Source of the DNA: Austropuccinia psidii
Lineage: Eukaryota > Basidiomycota > Pucciniomycetes > Pucciniales > Sphaerophragmiaceae
Direction of reading: 5' to 3'
NCBI GenBank assembly: GCA_023105745.1
Contig: JALGQZ010000013.1
Span: 20,125,105 to 20,189,104 of the forward strand
Length of the DNA: 64,000 bases
How positions within the stretch are numbered: the stretch's first letter is position 1; each line of letters opens with the position of its first letter. The notes under the pieces were generated by a model. It worked only from the letters and a program-made list of their open reading frames with translations. It searched no databases and was not told the DNA's origin. This document shows positions 21,728-32,797 of this stretch, one piece after another. The position numbers and the translations under genes were made by a program.

Positions 21728-24103
21728 TCAGGAGTTACCAGCTGTATAGCCTTTCCCTCTGTTTGGTTTGGTTTTCATGAGTTGTGCATCTTGAACTTTG
21801 GATAAATCAAGTTGACCATTGCTCAATTGTGGCAAGTGGGAATAAGATTCCATGATGTCAAAAGTGGCATTGATATTTTCTATATCTTTTGAAGATTCAG
21901 AAAATATTGATGACTTATCATCTGAATTTTCTTCAATTATGACATCTTCTTCAACATCAGGTTCCTTTTCAATATCAATTTCATTGATTTTCCCCCTTTT
22001 TGGACATTTATTGGCTAAATGGGTGGTGCTTTGGCATAAATGGCACTTTCTGACTGTATCTGCAGATTTATACTTAATATTACTAGAATTTTCTTTGGGG
22101 CTTTTGTCCACAGAATCTCTCCGAGGTGTATTAAACCTTGTTTTGAGATTCACCCTACTAGAACCAATTTTGGTTCTGGTGGTTACTTCTTCTAATATAT
22201 TGATAATATCCTCTGCTGACGACTGTTCAGTAGTCCTGCTTTTGACAGCATGCTCTAAGTCACCTCCACATTGTCTCAGAATCTTCCTATGGATCATAAA
22301 TTCTGACATGTCTGGATATAATGCTGTTAATCTGTCTTTTTTATGGAAAAACCATGCTAAAGCTTTGTCTCTATCAGCATTAAATTGGGAATATTCAAAG
22401 GCTGTTTCCAATTTAAACCTCCAAGCATCATTTGCACATTTGTTAATGATTTGGGTTTTCCACCAAGTCCAACTCTGGTGTCCATGTGCTTGTCTTATTT
22501 TGATGTACCATCTGTGAGCTGATTTGGTAAACAAGGTGTTAAATCTTGCTGTTACAAACCTGTCTGGTAATTCAAAATCCTCTTTGATCATTTCAATACC
22601 TCTAATGAATGCCATATGGTCATACTCTCCTTCACCACTGAAGTGAGGCCATTCTTTAAGTTTTGGAACTTCTTTCAAGAGTACTTGGCCCATTGATGGT
22701 TCCAAGTTTCAAAAAGAAGTAGAAAATTCCTCTTTTAACTGTGAATTTTCAATATCCAATACTTGTGGATTAGGAATTCTTGCTCCCTCATTTTGGTTCA
22801 GAGGTGTAGACATTCTTGGCAAGGTGTTTAGCAGTTGTTCAATATCATTCATTTTACTGTTGTTACACCTTTGTGAATTTCTTAATTCATGTTGAAAGCT
22901 TTGTATAGAGTCTATGACATTCTTTTTATTATCATCCTCTTTATATGTAAGCTCATTCCATAATTCTGTTTGTTTAGTATTATCAGATATAACTTCATTC
23001 AACTTTATTGTTAATTTTGATATTTCCTCTTTTGAGGTATCAAAATTCTTTTTCAAGGCAATTGTATGTGTCTTTACTTCAGCAAATGATTTTGAAATAT
23101 CATCAAGAGCTTTTTTGTTATCTTCTTTGATAGTGGTTATGGCTTGTTTTATTCTTGTTTCAATTATGTCATCAATATTGAATTTAGAATATTTGTCTGT
23201 TAATTCTTTAATAATGGAAGATTGTTCATTTATCTCAATGCCAAAAGAATTATCATTATTGGAAGTTTTTATTTTTCTTAAAACTCTTTCAAAGCATTTA
23301 AGTGTATCATTTATTTGGCCCAGACCCAAGTTATTTGTTTTAAGATTGTCACAAATTGATGTATTTTAATCAGAAAAATGACTTTTTGCGTCGGAAATAA
23401 CTTCATACAACTCTGGAATACAATCAAAAGTATCAGAAATCATTTTTGATATTTTAATCTGGCTTCCTCCTTCTTCTGTAATGCCATCATGGTTCTAGCC
23501 ATCTGAAATACATTTTCCATGGCATCCTGTTGAATATTTGGTATTCTGTAGCCCTGGCTGTAGGGTTTTGGGGCTGGTGCCTTCCCTTTGCCCTTGTTTG
23601 GAGTTTGTGCCTGCTTTTTCACATTGGAATTGCTGCTGCTGGCCACTGGGGCTGTTTTTGGCCCTGGTTTGGTTGGTGGAGGGTTTTTTTTCCTCCATTC
23701 TAGTGTCAACAGCATCATGTTTTTCTTCTCCATCAATGGATGCCATCCAATGAGCAATTTGCAAGTATTGAGATGGCCCAGGAATTTTCTCACAGTCAGG
23801 TAAGAATTCATGCAAGTCTTCCAAAGGTCTTCAAGGATCTGGTACTCCTTGAACTGAAGTGCATTTCTGTATGCACTGTGGCTGGCTTTTTATATGTCCA
23901 CAGAGGCTTGTTGTGGCCGTGTCAGCTCTTTTTGAAGGTAAAATGGTATTATCAGCTTCAGAATGACCCATTTTAGTTGTTTGGAAGTCATCAACTGACC
24001 CTTTTCCTTCTGTACCTGATTGGCCTCTGCCATAATCACGTCTATTACCTTTCTGGGAGCTGCTTGAGGGGTTATAGCTGGCTCCTGACCTGGTTGAAGG
24101 CAT
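21728..24103 (-). pseudogene. Element D gag (broken)
   Basis: The gene starts MPSTRSGASYNPSSSSQ at 24103, matching the Gag start of element A. It runs in one phase through stops at about 23831, 23495 and 22709 to 21728. The piece 23329-22709 is rich in K, E, N and I with heptad-like spacing, a probable coiled coil. The piece 22705-21728 holds the Gag domain (KEVPKLKEWPHFSGEGEYDH, TWWKTQIINKCANDAWRF, ILRQCGGDLEHAVKSR) and a zinc knuckle CHLCQSTTHLANKC, followed by an acidic stretch. It is a structural protein of the particle, non-functional here. Confidence 0.92.
23440..23811 (-). pseudogene. Overlapping second-frame ORF inside element D gag
   Basis: This 123-codon frame in a different phase from D gag starts MNSYLTVRKFLG and ends AMENVFQMARTMMALQKKEEARL. 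Upstream in the same phase the frame is open for at least 25 more codons (YRNALQFKEYQILEDLWKTC). The element A counterpart (4325-4909) shares the layout Y-N...KE...LW...MNSYL...FLG...GW-PL...GKGK-A...QGYRIP...V-F-MART-M. The match in this phase is better than in the gag phase. Confidence 0.5.
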
Positions 24104-24560
24104 AATTATGGTTAAAAAAAGGCTTAAAATAGTATTTTTACGTCAAAAAACTCAACATTGGCCAAATATTTGGCTTTCTGAAGAGTATTACTTATTTCCA
24201 AGCTGACTAATTCAGACAAAATTGGCTCTGGTTGAATATTCTGAGTCACAATAATAATACTATTATGATCAGAATTAACAGTACTGGCAGGAATAATGCT
24301 GGTTACGGTTGAGGCTGTTTCAATGTTTCCTTGTCTTACCACGTTGTCAGACACTAAAATTCATGAAAAAAACAATTAATTAAGTAAAAAAAGAATATTT
24401 TCAAAAAGAATCGAAAATATAAGCCTCACTTATAATATGAAAAAAAAAATTATTTCTTATGGATTTTTTTGATTATAAGTATTTTTTATATGTTTATAAA
24501 TTTTTCAATATAAGAAAAAAAGATTGAAAAGAGGGAAAAAAATATGTCACAGGAAAAATA
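24104..24560 (-). promoter_or_regulatory. Element D 5' leader
   Basis: This AT-rich leader contains TTTTAGTGTCT (24359-24349, minus) followed by a 76-codon frame (24354-24124) starting GTG, at the same place as in element A. Near its end TTTTTTGACGTAAAAAT resembles TTGACGTGAAAAT just before the Gag start of A. Confidence 0.4.
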
Positions 24561-24577
24561 TCACGGCTGGGACCCCA
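24561..24577 (-). other. Element D primer-binding site
   Basis: On the minus strand TGGGGTCCCAGCCGTGA starts two bases after the 5' LTR end. It shares TGGGG and GCCGTGA with the PBS of element A but differs in between. No duplication is seen here. Confidence 0.7.
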
Positions 24578-24579
24578 AA

Positions 24580-26413
24580 TGTAAGGTGTGGATATGAAAC
24601 TTTGATTAAAAATCAAGTACTTTCCCTGTCCTCAAAATTTGTATAAGGTAAAAAAAATCAATTAAAAATAGTAAGAAATATTATTTTTAAGAAAAAATAC
24701 GCCAATTTTATTGTTTAGAACTTCATTAGTATAGAAAAAAAATATTTTCAAAATTTATTGTTTTACCAACAATAAAAATTTATCCAAAAAATACTCTACA
24801 AGAGATATCTCAAGGCTACAAAAGAATTTTCTTCCAGAGCAATTTCAATTGGAATTAATTGAGTAAGGAACTGCAAGAAATTAATTAAAGAATAAAGGCT
24901 TTAAAAAGAATATTAAAGAGAAAACACACCCAAAAGCAACCAGAGTGAATTTGGAAACAAAGTGACAAAGTTAACAGTGAGGAAAGATGCTTTAATTCAC
25001 TTTTGGGGTGGTTCAGGGGTATTATGATTGTAAGAGTTACAAACAATGATTATAATGATTTTTTCACGTGGTTTGAAGGGTCAAATTGATTTTGAAAATG
25101 TGGTTGGAATCTTTTCTTGATTGGTTTTAACATTGTTTAAACTAATTAATAAAAGGAAAAGATTCTAACATGAAGAGAAAATTGGGGCAAAGAAGACATT
25201 CTTTTATAGCCACCAATTTTCTTACTCCAAAAGTAAAATTTACTCTTGTCAGTCGTTAAAAACAGTCTTACAAGAGAAAAGGCAATTATGGCATCATTGA
25301 ACCCTGGTTTGGACCAAAAAAGGGCTGGTTTAAGCCATTTTTAGCCATTTTTAGCCATTTTAGACCCTCAAATCAGCCATTACTATAGCAATACCTGATC
25401 TAGAGCCTTCAAAACTTGTCAGAATATGTGTAAGAGGCGTAGAAACCGGCTAAAACAGTTTTTGCTAAGTTTGTTTTATCTTAAGGGTAGTTTTACCCTC
25501 TTGGCAACAGCTAAAACTACCCCAGTTGGTATCAAAACCTCATCATCAATTGAGTCCACAGACCCTGTGACTCAATTCCAGGCCAAAAGTGATGAACCTT
25601 TGAGTGAATTTTGACATCCCACACCTGTCAGCAAGGAATTTGGGGGTCTAGCTCCGCCTTAGAGCTAGAGTTCCTTTTCCCCCCCAATTTTAATCTTTCC
25701 AATTTATTTTTTCCTTTAATTGCTCATCTTGTATTATACTTATAATTAACATATGTAATTAAATTGAATTGTACAGTACAATACAGTAATAATTGACACC
25801 TCATATGTAAATCAAAGTTCACTTATGTAATACACGCGCACATTTTGACATTTCAATTGAATTCAATTGAAAATACTTTAATTCCTCATAACTTCTAAAC
25901 TAAACACAACACCTCAATTTTAACACAAAAAATTGATGGTTAACACCACATGTGGTGTGAATTTAAATTAGAGTTTTGAGGATTTTCAACTTTTGTATTG
26001 AAAATACTAAAAACTTAATTTAAGCTACTTTAGAGTTGAGTTACAAAAATTTCACTCAGAGGTGACCCCACCCAATTTTTTATGAGGAATCAAATGGTGA
26101 AATAATTTTTATATGTTTGTTTATTGGATAAAAAGCTATAATAATTTTTATTTAAATTTTTTCCAAATTTATTTAATTTTTTACAATTTTATTAAAAATT
26201 CATTTTTACTTAATTTTTTCAAGTATAAATGTAATTTTACAATTTTAAAATTTAATGTAATTTTATTTTTAAATTGTAATTAAATTTTTAATTTTATATT
26301 TATATTTTAATTTTTATTTTAATAATATAAATAAATTTATTTTATTTATATCTATATGTTAATTTTGTATATTGTGGTCTTTTGGGTATATCAAATTACC
26401 TCTAAGGCTCACA
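24580..26413 (-). repeat. Element D 5' LTR
   Basis: The 1834-bp LTR is collinear with 16333-18155 with scattered substitutions and indels. Plus-strand ends are TGTAAGGTGTGG and CTAAGGCTCACA. Short open frames inside it (for example 25426-25614) are chance. Confidence 0.92.
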
Positions 26414-27658
26414 TGGGATCTCTTGAAGCATTTTTCAATTGGGTGTTTCCCACCACACTTGGTAAATAAGCCTTCTTTGATCCTCCTCTCCTTTTCAGAA
26501 CCAATTGCTTCATTGTCCTTATTGAGGAGAGAAGCATGAGGCTTTTCTTTTGAAGATTGAAATTGCTTGCCCTTCTTATTCTTCTTGTGGTGAGGCCTTT
26601 TTGAAGAAGAGCCTTGAGGAGTCCTTGAGGGATTGGAACCAGGGACAGCAGGCTTCTTGCCTTGATTGCCACCCTTTTCCTTCTGCCTTTCATGGGACCT
26701 GGGATCTAGTTCCAAGGTGACATCCATGAGTTCTTGAAGAGTGTCAAATTATCCAGGGTGAGAAGTCAACTGGTCTAATAATCTTAATGCCCATCCTCTT
26801 CTATAAACATTAATGTAAGCCCTTTCTCCCCAATGTCCTATTCTCTACATTAAACTTCTGAAATCAGCAATGTACAAGGAAACATGTCCACTTTCCTTCA
26901 TCCTCAAATTTTCCAACTCTTGTTCAGATTTTCTGACTTCATTAGGATCACCAAACATATTGAATAATTGTGTTTCAAATAACTTCCAATTATTGAGGAG
27001 GTAGGAAGGGTCTGCATTGGAAATATTTGAAAGGTAGGGTTCAATCCATTTGTCAGCTCTACCAGTGAGAAAAGAAGCTGAATAAAGAACTTTCTTCCTG
27101 TCAGAGAAGAAATTTTCTGGATAAAAATGGAAAATCAATTGACAGGATTGAATGCATCCTATCAATTTATGAGCTTGAGTACCATCAAAAGAATCAGGTG
27201 CCTTCATTGATGGAGTCTTGAATTGAGGGGCTTTGAAACTTGAGAAAATTTGGTTCAGCTTGAGATACAAGAGCTTGATTAGAATAGGCTAGATTCGCAG
27301 CTTCAAAAGCCTCAGGGCCACCTTCCAAGGAAGCTGCCACTTCAGTTTCCTAAGATTCCTCCTCTTCCTCAGACTCCTCCCCCTCTTTATCCTAACCTTC
27401 CCCCAATCCAACTCTAGGCCCTTGTGAAATGCTTTCATAACCACCCAACAAGCCAGAGAATGATCTTGATCTTCTTGAATTAACACCTCCCCTTCTGAAT
27501 GGTGCTGCTCCTCCCATTGATGGTCCTCTGTGCAAATTTGCACTCAGTTGATGAACTGATGGTGTGTGGTCAAGAGGAGCCATTTCTGTAGGAGTAAGAA
27601 CAGCTTAATGTCTTTGAGATCTTGTATTTTTGGCTGGGGGGCTAAGTTGAACTGGCCT
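26414..27658 (-). pseudogene. Element C gag (broken, split by element D)
   Basis: On the minus strand it opens with PVQLSPPAKNTRSQRH, stop, AVLTPTEMAPLDHTPSVHQ. I recognise this as a rust-fungus Gag start. AGG at 27658-27656 stands where the start codon is expected. It continues through an R/S/G-rich part (RRGGVNSRRSRSFSG), a frameshift at about 27400-27540, an acidic part, the Gag core (FKTPSMKAPDSFDGTQAHKL, FLTGRADKWIEPYLSNI, MKESGHVSLYIADFRSLM) and a basic linker. A zinc knuckle follows that keeps CGGKHPIEKC but has lost its first cysteine. The frame then runs into the inserted D LTR; its last 25 codons are at 16327-16255. Confidence 0.9.
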
Positions 27659-28430
27659 TATGAAAGAATAATAAATAACTTGATGGTACTTGAAAATAAG
27701 GAATGAAAACCTGGCCAAATCAATATCAATGAGATAATTGATGAATCTTGACGAATTAATCAGAGGTCTTGCAGTGGAATCAAATTCAATCAATAAATCA
27801 ATCAATTCAGTCAATATCAAAAGTCAATTCAAATAAAATATCAATGAACCTTGAAGAATGAAATAATAAATAATAAATAAATGTCTTCACTAAAATTCAA
27901 TGTCTTCATTGATCAATGAATGAATCAATCAATCAATATGTTCAGAAATCACTTCAATATCTTGACTAATAAGTCAAACAATAATCAATCAATTATTGAG
28001 GATAATCAAATATCTTGAGCAACTCAAAAAGTCAATCAATCCGATGCAAACAAAATCCTCAAACACTGAATAAATAACCAAAATAAACCCAAAAAATCAA
28101 CCAATCAATTAACCAATAAATAAAAATTCCTAATAAGACCTGAATAACCAAACAAAAGGAAAATTTGATTTGATCAAAAATTGAGAATGTAATTGAGATT
28201 GTCAGCAATGATTATGGAATGAGAAGATTCCTTTTACATTTGAACAAAAATGAATAAGATGAAAATTGATGAGAGAGAAATAATAACCATGAAGAGTAAT
28301 AACATCATAAAGAGTAATCATTTGAAGAATGGGAGACATGAATTTAAATGAATGAAAAGAAGGAAACAAATAGGAGTTGATTACTTTAATGTCACAGGGG
28401 GTCTTCTAAGTGAAGAGGACCTGTAACTCA
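27659..28430 (-). repeat. Element C leader, simple AATCAAT-rich DNA
   Basis: This stretch is strongly AT-rich, with many irregular repeats of ATCAATCAAT, especially 27780-28110. It lies upstream of C gag and is probably its 5' leader. I could not place the C PBS or LTR with confidence. Confidence 0.4.
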
Positions 28431-30359
28431 GTAAACTGGGACTTACTTAGGGAGGGCTCAAAATATGTTAAAAGGAAAACCCATTTAAGAGTGTAAATAG
28501 ATGAAATTACTAGATACAGAAATATAAGAAAGCAGCAACAAAACAATAAAAGTAAGAAATAAAAGAGAAAACCACAAACAAGTCCAAGTCCACTGTTGTA
28601 ACCTGTCAGAGGGGAAAGAGAATGGTTAATAAGGATATGGCTACCCAACTCATACTTTATAGGCAAAGAAAGAACATGCAAAGACTAACTTAAAGATGAA
28701 TAAATATGATTCCCAAAATAAAGATAAAAATATTTATAAAATGATGAATAAACCAAATTAATTAACTGGGGAAAAGTTGTCAGGGGGAGAAGTAGGGGCT
28801 GGTAGAGGTGAGAATTCCCAGCCCTGATCCAGATAGAGAATTTTCATGAGAATGACTGAGGGTTGAATTAAGCCTGTTCAATAAAGGTCCTGTATGGCTG
28901 TCCAGAACCTGTACAGGAGTTATGGTGGTCTTGAGTGATCATACAGTTTCAGGATGGTGTATCCAACCTGTATTGGGTAATTCTAACATGTACAGAATTT
29001 GAAAGGCTGTATTGGTGAATCAGACTGTATGCTTGTTTCAGAAAGCAAGATTTTTTAAGCTGAATGCTGATACACACAGTGAATTTTCTGGTTTTAAGGT
29101 GTTTGAGTGGGTTTAAGTATGAATACCCTTACCACTGGCCAGTGGTTGTTACACTTTTTCTTGCTCAAAATCATCACCTAACTCCAAATTCTTAATCCGA
29201 ATATTTCTTAGTCTCCAAATTACAATTCTATATGGTATCAATCAAGACACCTTGCACAATTGATCTTTCCTGAGAGACCATCAAATCCCTTCTTTCCAAG
29301 TTTTTTTACAAAATGAACTCTGAGGTTACCAAAAAATGCCATGGGAGGCTTGAAGTGCATTATTGAGATTAGATTCATTGAGTTCTTGTCCAAGTTGAAG
29401 TTCAACTAAAGATTATCAAATTGGGTAGAGCTTTTTATTATTTAAGCATATAAAAATTGAAACTTGACCCAGAAAAAGGAGGTTTTATATTTCTGTCATC
29501 ATCTTTGGTCTTTGATGAGAAGCCCTCCTGACAGTTTTATTATCCTTTGGTAGAAGTCCATCTTTTGAATAATATGCAATGGACATAATCAAGCCATTGC
29601 TGCAATAATGTATTCATGCACTATTTGCATTCCACCATCATATTATTGTATTCATCATAACTTTTGCTGTCCTTGATTTTGGCCTTTTGTTGTCAGGAAA
29701 TATTTGGCTCACATATGTGCCATCATTAAGATGTTGCAAGATTTCATGAACCATAATGAAGGCCATTTCATAAATAGGATCCACATTTCCTAGGGATTAA
29801 GAGGTATTTAGGAACTCCTGGTGTCCAACAAAAATTTAAATATCCTGAATTACCCCTTGAAGTCCTATCCAGAAAGTCTTGACAGGTTTGTGAAGGGGCT
29901 CCAATATGGATTTGATTAAATCACTTGTATCTGACCTTGCAGTTACTTCAGTTCTTCATGATTTATTGTGGAGGCTGTGGTCTATTATTTGATCACCAAC
30001 AAAAACAACTTCACTATAATCAGAAAGAATATTAGCTGATCTCAAATGTCCGTAAACTGGTAATAATAGAACTATTTTAGAATTCACTGACCATTTTTTA
30101 CCCTCAAAAGAACAGTCTCAATATCTGTTTTGAGGAGTCTACCTGTAACAGGTACCATGGGAACCTCGTGCCCTCATAATTTGGAAAGGTGTTTCAAAAT
30201 GAAAAAACATTTTGAAGGAAATATTTATAATATTCATTGCCTGTAATTTGGGTTTGACATTGTGAAGTCCTTGTCATGGGACATTCAGAAAGTGTCTTGA
30301 TAACTGGGTCTGTTCAAGAATCATGGTTAGTATGCTTCATTTGTACTTTAAAAGGATAA
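28431..30359. other. No gene recognised
   Basis: This is AT-rich DNA without a convincing frame. The C LTR might lie here; TGTAAC at 28597 and GTTACA at 29148-29153 could be LTR ends, but there is no matching target duplication and no second copy in the window. Confidence 0.4.
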
Positions 30360-30989
30360 TTACTTAATTTCAGGAGGCCTTTGAGGAATAGGTGATATAT
30401 TGGATGAGGTTTGATTAAGTGTACCATTAGGGTGATTTGGATATGCTTGGCATGGAGCTCCAGTTGGAAGATGCTTGAATTGGGGAAAAGTAAGGGAAGA
30501 TGTTTGAGAGATAAGTGGAGAATTTTGAAATTTGGAAGCCAATTAAAGTTTTTGGGTGGGTGAATTCTGATGAGTTAGGCTGAAAGGGTTCTTGGGCGAT
30601 ATGGAGCCAGTTTTGATCAAAGGTGCAAGTGGTAAGGTAATAGGAAGTGTTTGTGGGGATTTTATTGGTTGATGAGATGTTTTTGATTGCAAAAGAGGTA
30701 CCAATAATGATTCTTGAAGGGAATCTTCATATAGAGCTTTGGAAAGTGATGTGTTTTGACAAGGAAGAGAATCAGGAATAATCAGATAATTTTTGGAAAA
30801 AACTTTGCTCTTGGGGTCTTTCTGATCTGTGAAAAAGGGTATTTTGATTGGTTTGGGTGGTGGAGGGGACTTGGGGGTGGTCATTCCTCGTGGATATGGG
30901 AGGAGTAAGATTATACTTGGGTCTGTAGAAGTTTGAATGATAAAGATTTGTTTTATTTGAAGTAGCACTGGTTTAATGAAGGAAGAAGG
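30360..30989 (-). pseudogene. Proline/serine-rich broken frame, unknown
   Basis: One minus-strand phase is open for about 200 codons apart from a single TAA at 30543-30545. It is rich in P, S, K and Q (SPPPPKPIKIPFF, LITLPLAPL-type stretches, SPIPQRPPEIK). No ATG begins the upstream part (the codon at 30966-30968 is GTG), so it may be an exon or a decayed gene. It could belong to another transposon or to a host gene. I do not recognise it. Confidence 0.3.
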
Positions 30990-32530
30990 TTAAGAAAAGA
31001 AAATCATATTGAGTTTTTAACATATCACACTCACAAATTAATTATTCTGAGTGAAAACTCTGCCTTTGAACTTCTGGGGAAAAACTTCTGAATGAATTTT
31101 GGGAAGGGAAGGTTTTTCCTCTCAATGACCAATCTGCTTCAAGTGAAACATATGTGGATCTTTCAAGTTTTTGAGGAGTTTCTTCCAAAACAGTTGATTT
31201 CAAATTAGATGTTTGATTGGATTTATAAGAAACAGCCTTTTCAGGAAGGCTCAGACTTGTTAGAGCATTTCACCGTTGAAACGGTGCTTTCCCTTTCTAT
31301 TATTTGTACTTTTCCTTTAAAATACTATTCATCAAACAAAAGTAAAAATACTTTTTTGTATTTTCTTATTGTACATGTTTTACTAAAAAGCACTGTACTC
31401 TTTTGTATTTAAAGAGACAGTCCTTCGCTGTGACTAACGATATGAAAAATAATATATGTTATTAGAAACAAAAAACTATTAAATAAATTATTCTAATTAT
31501 CATTGTTGTCGTCGTTGCTGCGCTATTGTGACCACTACCTTAACAAGACTAATGGTGGTAGCTTCATGGTCCATTTGCTTTACTTTATGTTCAATAAATG
31601 TTTGTTTTTTAAGTTTGAGATTTGAAAGGTACTTGGATTTTATTTCATAAACATTTTTTTATGCTTTTTCTTGAGACCAGGAATGGTTTGGGCACTGTCA
31701 AGGTGGTGTATTATGAGGGATTCTATGTTGGTGAATATAATTCTGAATTTAGAAGGACGGTTATTTGAAAACTTTGCACTCATCAGAGAAATATGCCATT
31801 ATGAAGATTAGAAGGCTGTTTGAATGGAACTTGGCTTTAATTGAATTTCATGGAAGGCAAAGTCAAAGCCTGATCAGGAGGGTCAAGGGGAAAAAATAAG
31901 AAAGTTTAACATAAAATATTAAAGTTTTATGTTCATCTTTGGAAATTGACACTTGTTTAAGGTTAATTAAATCATTGGAAACTCCAAGTTGTGTCAAACA
32001 CTTGTTAGGGTTTCTTTGATTTTATAATGGAATTGTTTCAGGTATCCTAGTTTTATTACATGTCCTAAAAAGTCTATTAAATCTCAATCTTGTAATGACA
32101 CAGCTTTCATCTCAATATGAAAACTTTCCATTAAAAATATGTGCTGTAATTTTTTAGAAATTATGAATTTTTATTCAAAATTTAATATATGTTAAATCAC
32201 AAAACACACAATTGTTTCTTAAGAATTGCAACATGAGTCCAATTCTGGTAAAAATACCAGTATTGGTATTTATACACAATTTCTAAATTGGGAATTGATT
32301 GATACTTTTTTAAAAAAAAAGATATCAAGATTCTTAAAAAAAAGAATAAAAATGTAATTTTTTTATAAAAAATCAATGTTGGGGAGTTTTTTGTTTTTTT
32401 AAAATACAAAGGAGATTATGTTGAAGGCTAAAACAACAAAAAATAAGTAGATATACTTTTTTGTTTGGATGAAGCATGTGGCTCTATCCAGTAATAATAT
32501 GATTTTTGAGGATTGTCAAAGATCATAATA

Positions 32531-32569
32531 TATTGCAGTAACCACCTCCCATCACTGGTTACTGCAATA
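32531..32569. repeat. Perfect 14-bp hairpin
   Basis: TATTGCAGTAACCA (32531-32544) and its exact inverse TGGTTACTGCAATA (32556-32569) enclose an 11-nt loop. Confidence 0.9.
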
Positions 32570-32766
32570 ACACCCATTGTCAACTAGGACAGACAACAAT
32601 GGCTGAGATGGCTCTTTAACTTTTTTTTCAGAATTATGTGATTGAAAAATAGTGAAACTTCTGCTTATGTAATATTCTCAATTATCATTGAAAATCTTGC
32701 ATAAACAGATATTCAAGGATTGGCTCCGTCCCCTGCAGTAAAATGCATTGTTTAAAATGCATGTAG

Positions 32767-32797
32767 AAGTGGTTAGAGATCTCAGAACTAACCACTT
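32767..32797. repeat. Perfect 10-bp hairpin
   Basis: AAGTGGTTAG (32767-32776) and CTAACCACTT (32788-32797) enclose an 11-nt loop. Its stem shares the GGTTA/TAACC core with the hairpin at 32531. Confidence 0.85.

Larger units (their letters stand above)
16333..26413 (-). mobile_element. Element D: decayed Ty3/gypsy element inserted in C gag
   Basis: The 10,081-bp element has LTRs at 24580-26413 (5') and 16333-18155 (3'), a PBS and PPT in place, and a complete but broken Gag-Pol in the same domain order as element A. LTR starts (TGTGAGCCTTAGAGG) and ends (CACACCTTACA) resemble those of A only at the termini. The proteins are clearly homologous. The two LTRs differ at many visible sites and by several indels, so the insertion is much older than A. 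Confidence 0.93.

Noticed and set aside
18193..22517. Plus-strand frames across element D pol
   Set aside because: Antisense shadows of the broken Gag-Pol.
27289..27543. 84-codon minus frame as an independent gene
   Set aside because: It is the frameshifted continuation of C gag, overlapping the previous phase.
28594..29153. Possible LTR of element C (TGTAAC ... GTTACA ends, TGGACTTGG next to it on the minus strand)
   Set aside because: No second copy in the window, no matching target duplication, and the distance to gag is long. Not supported.
31271..31286. CACCGTTGAAACGGTG as a terminator or operator
   Set aside because: A short near-palindrome in AT-rich eukaryotic DNA without a gene nearby. 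No function can be argued.
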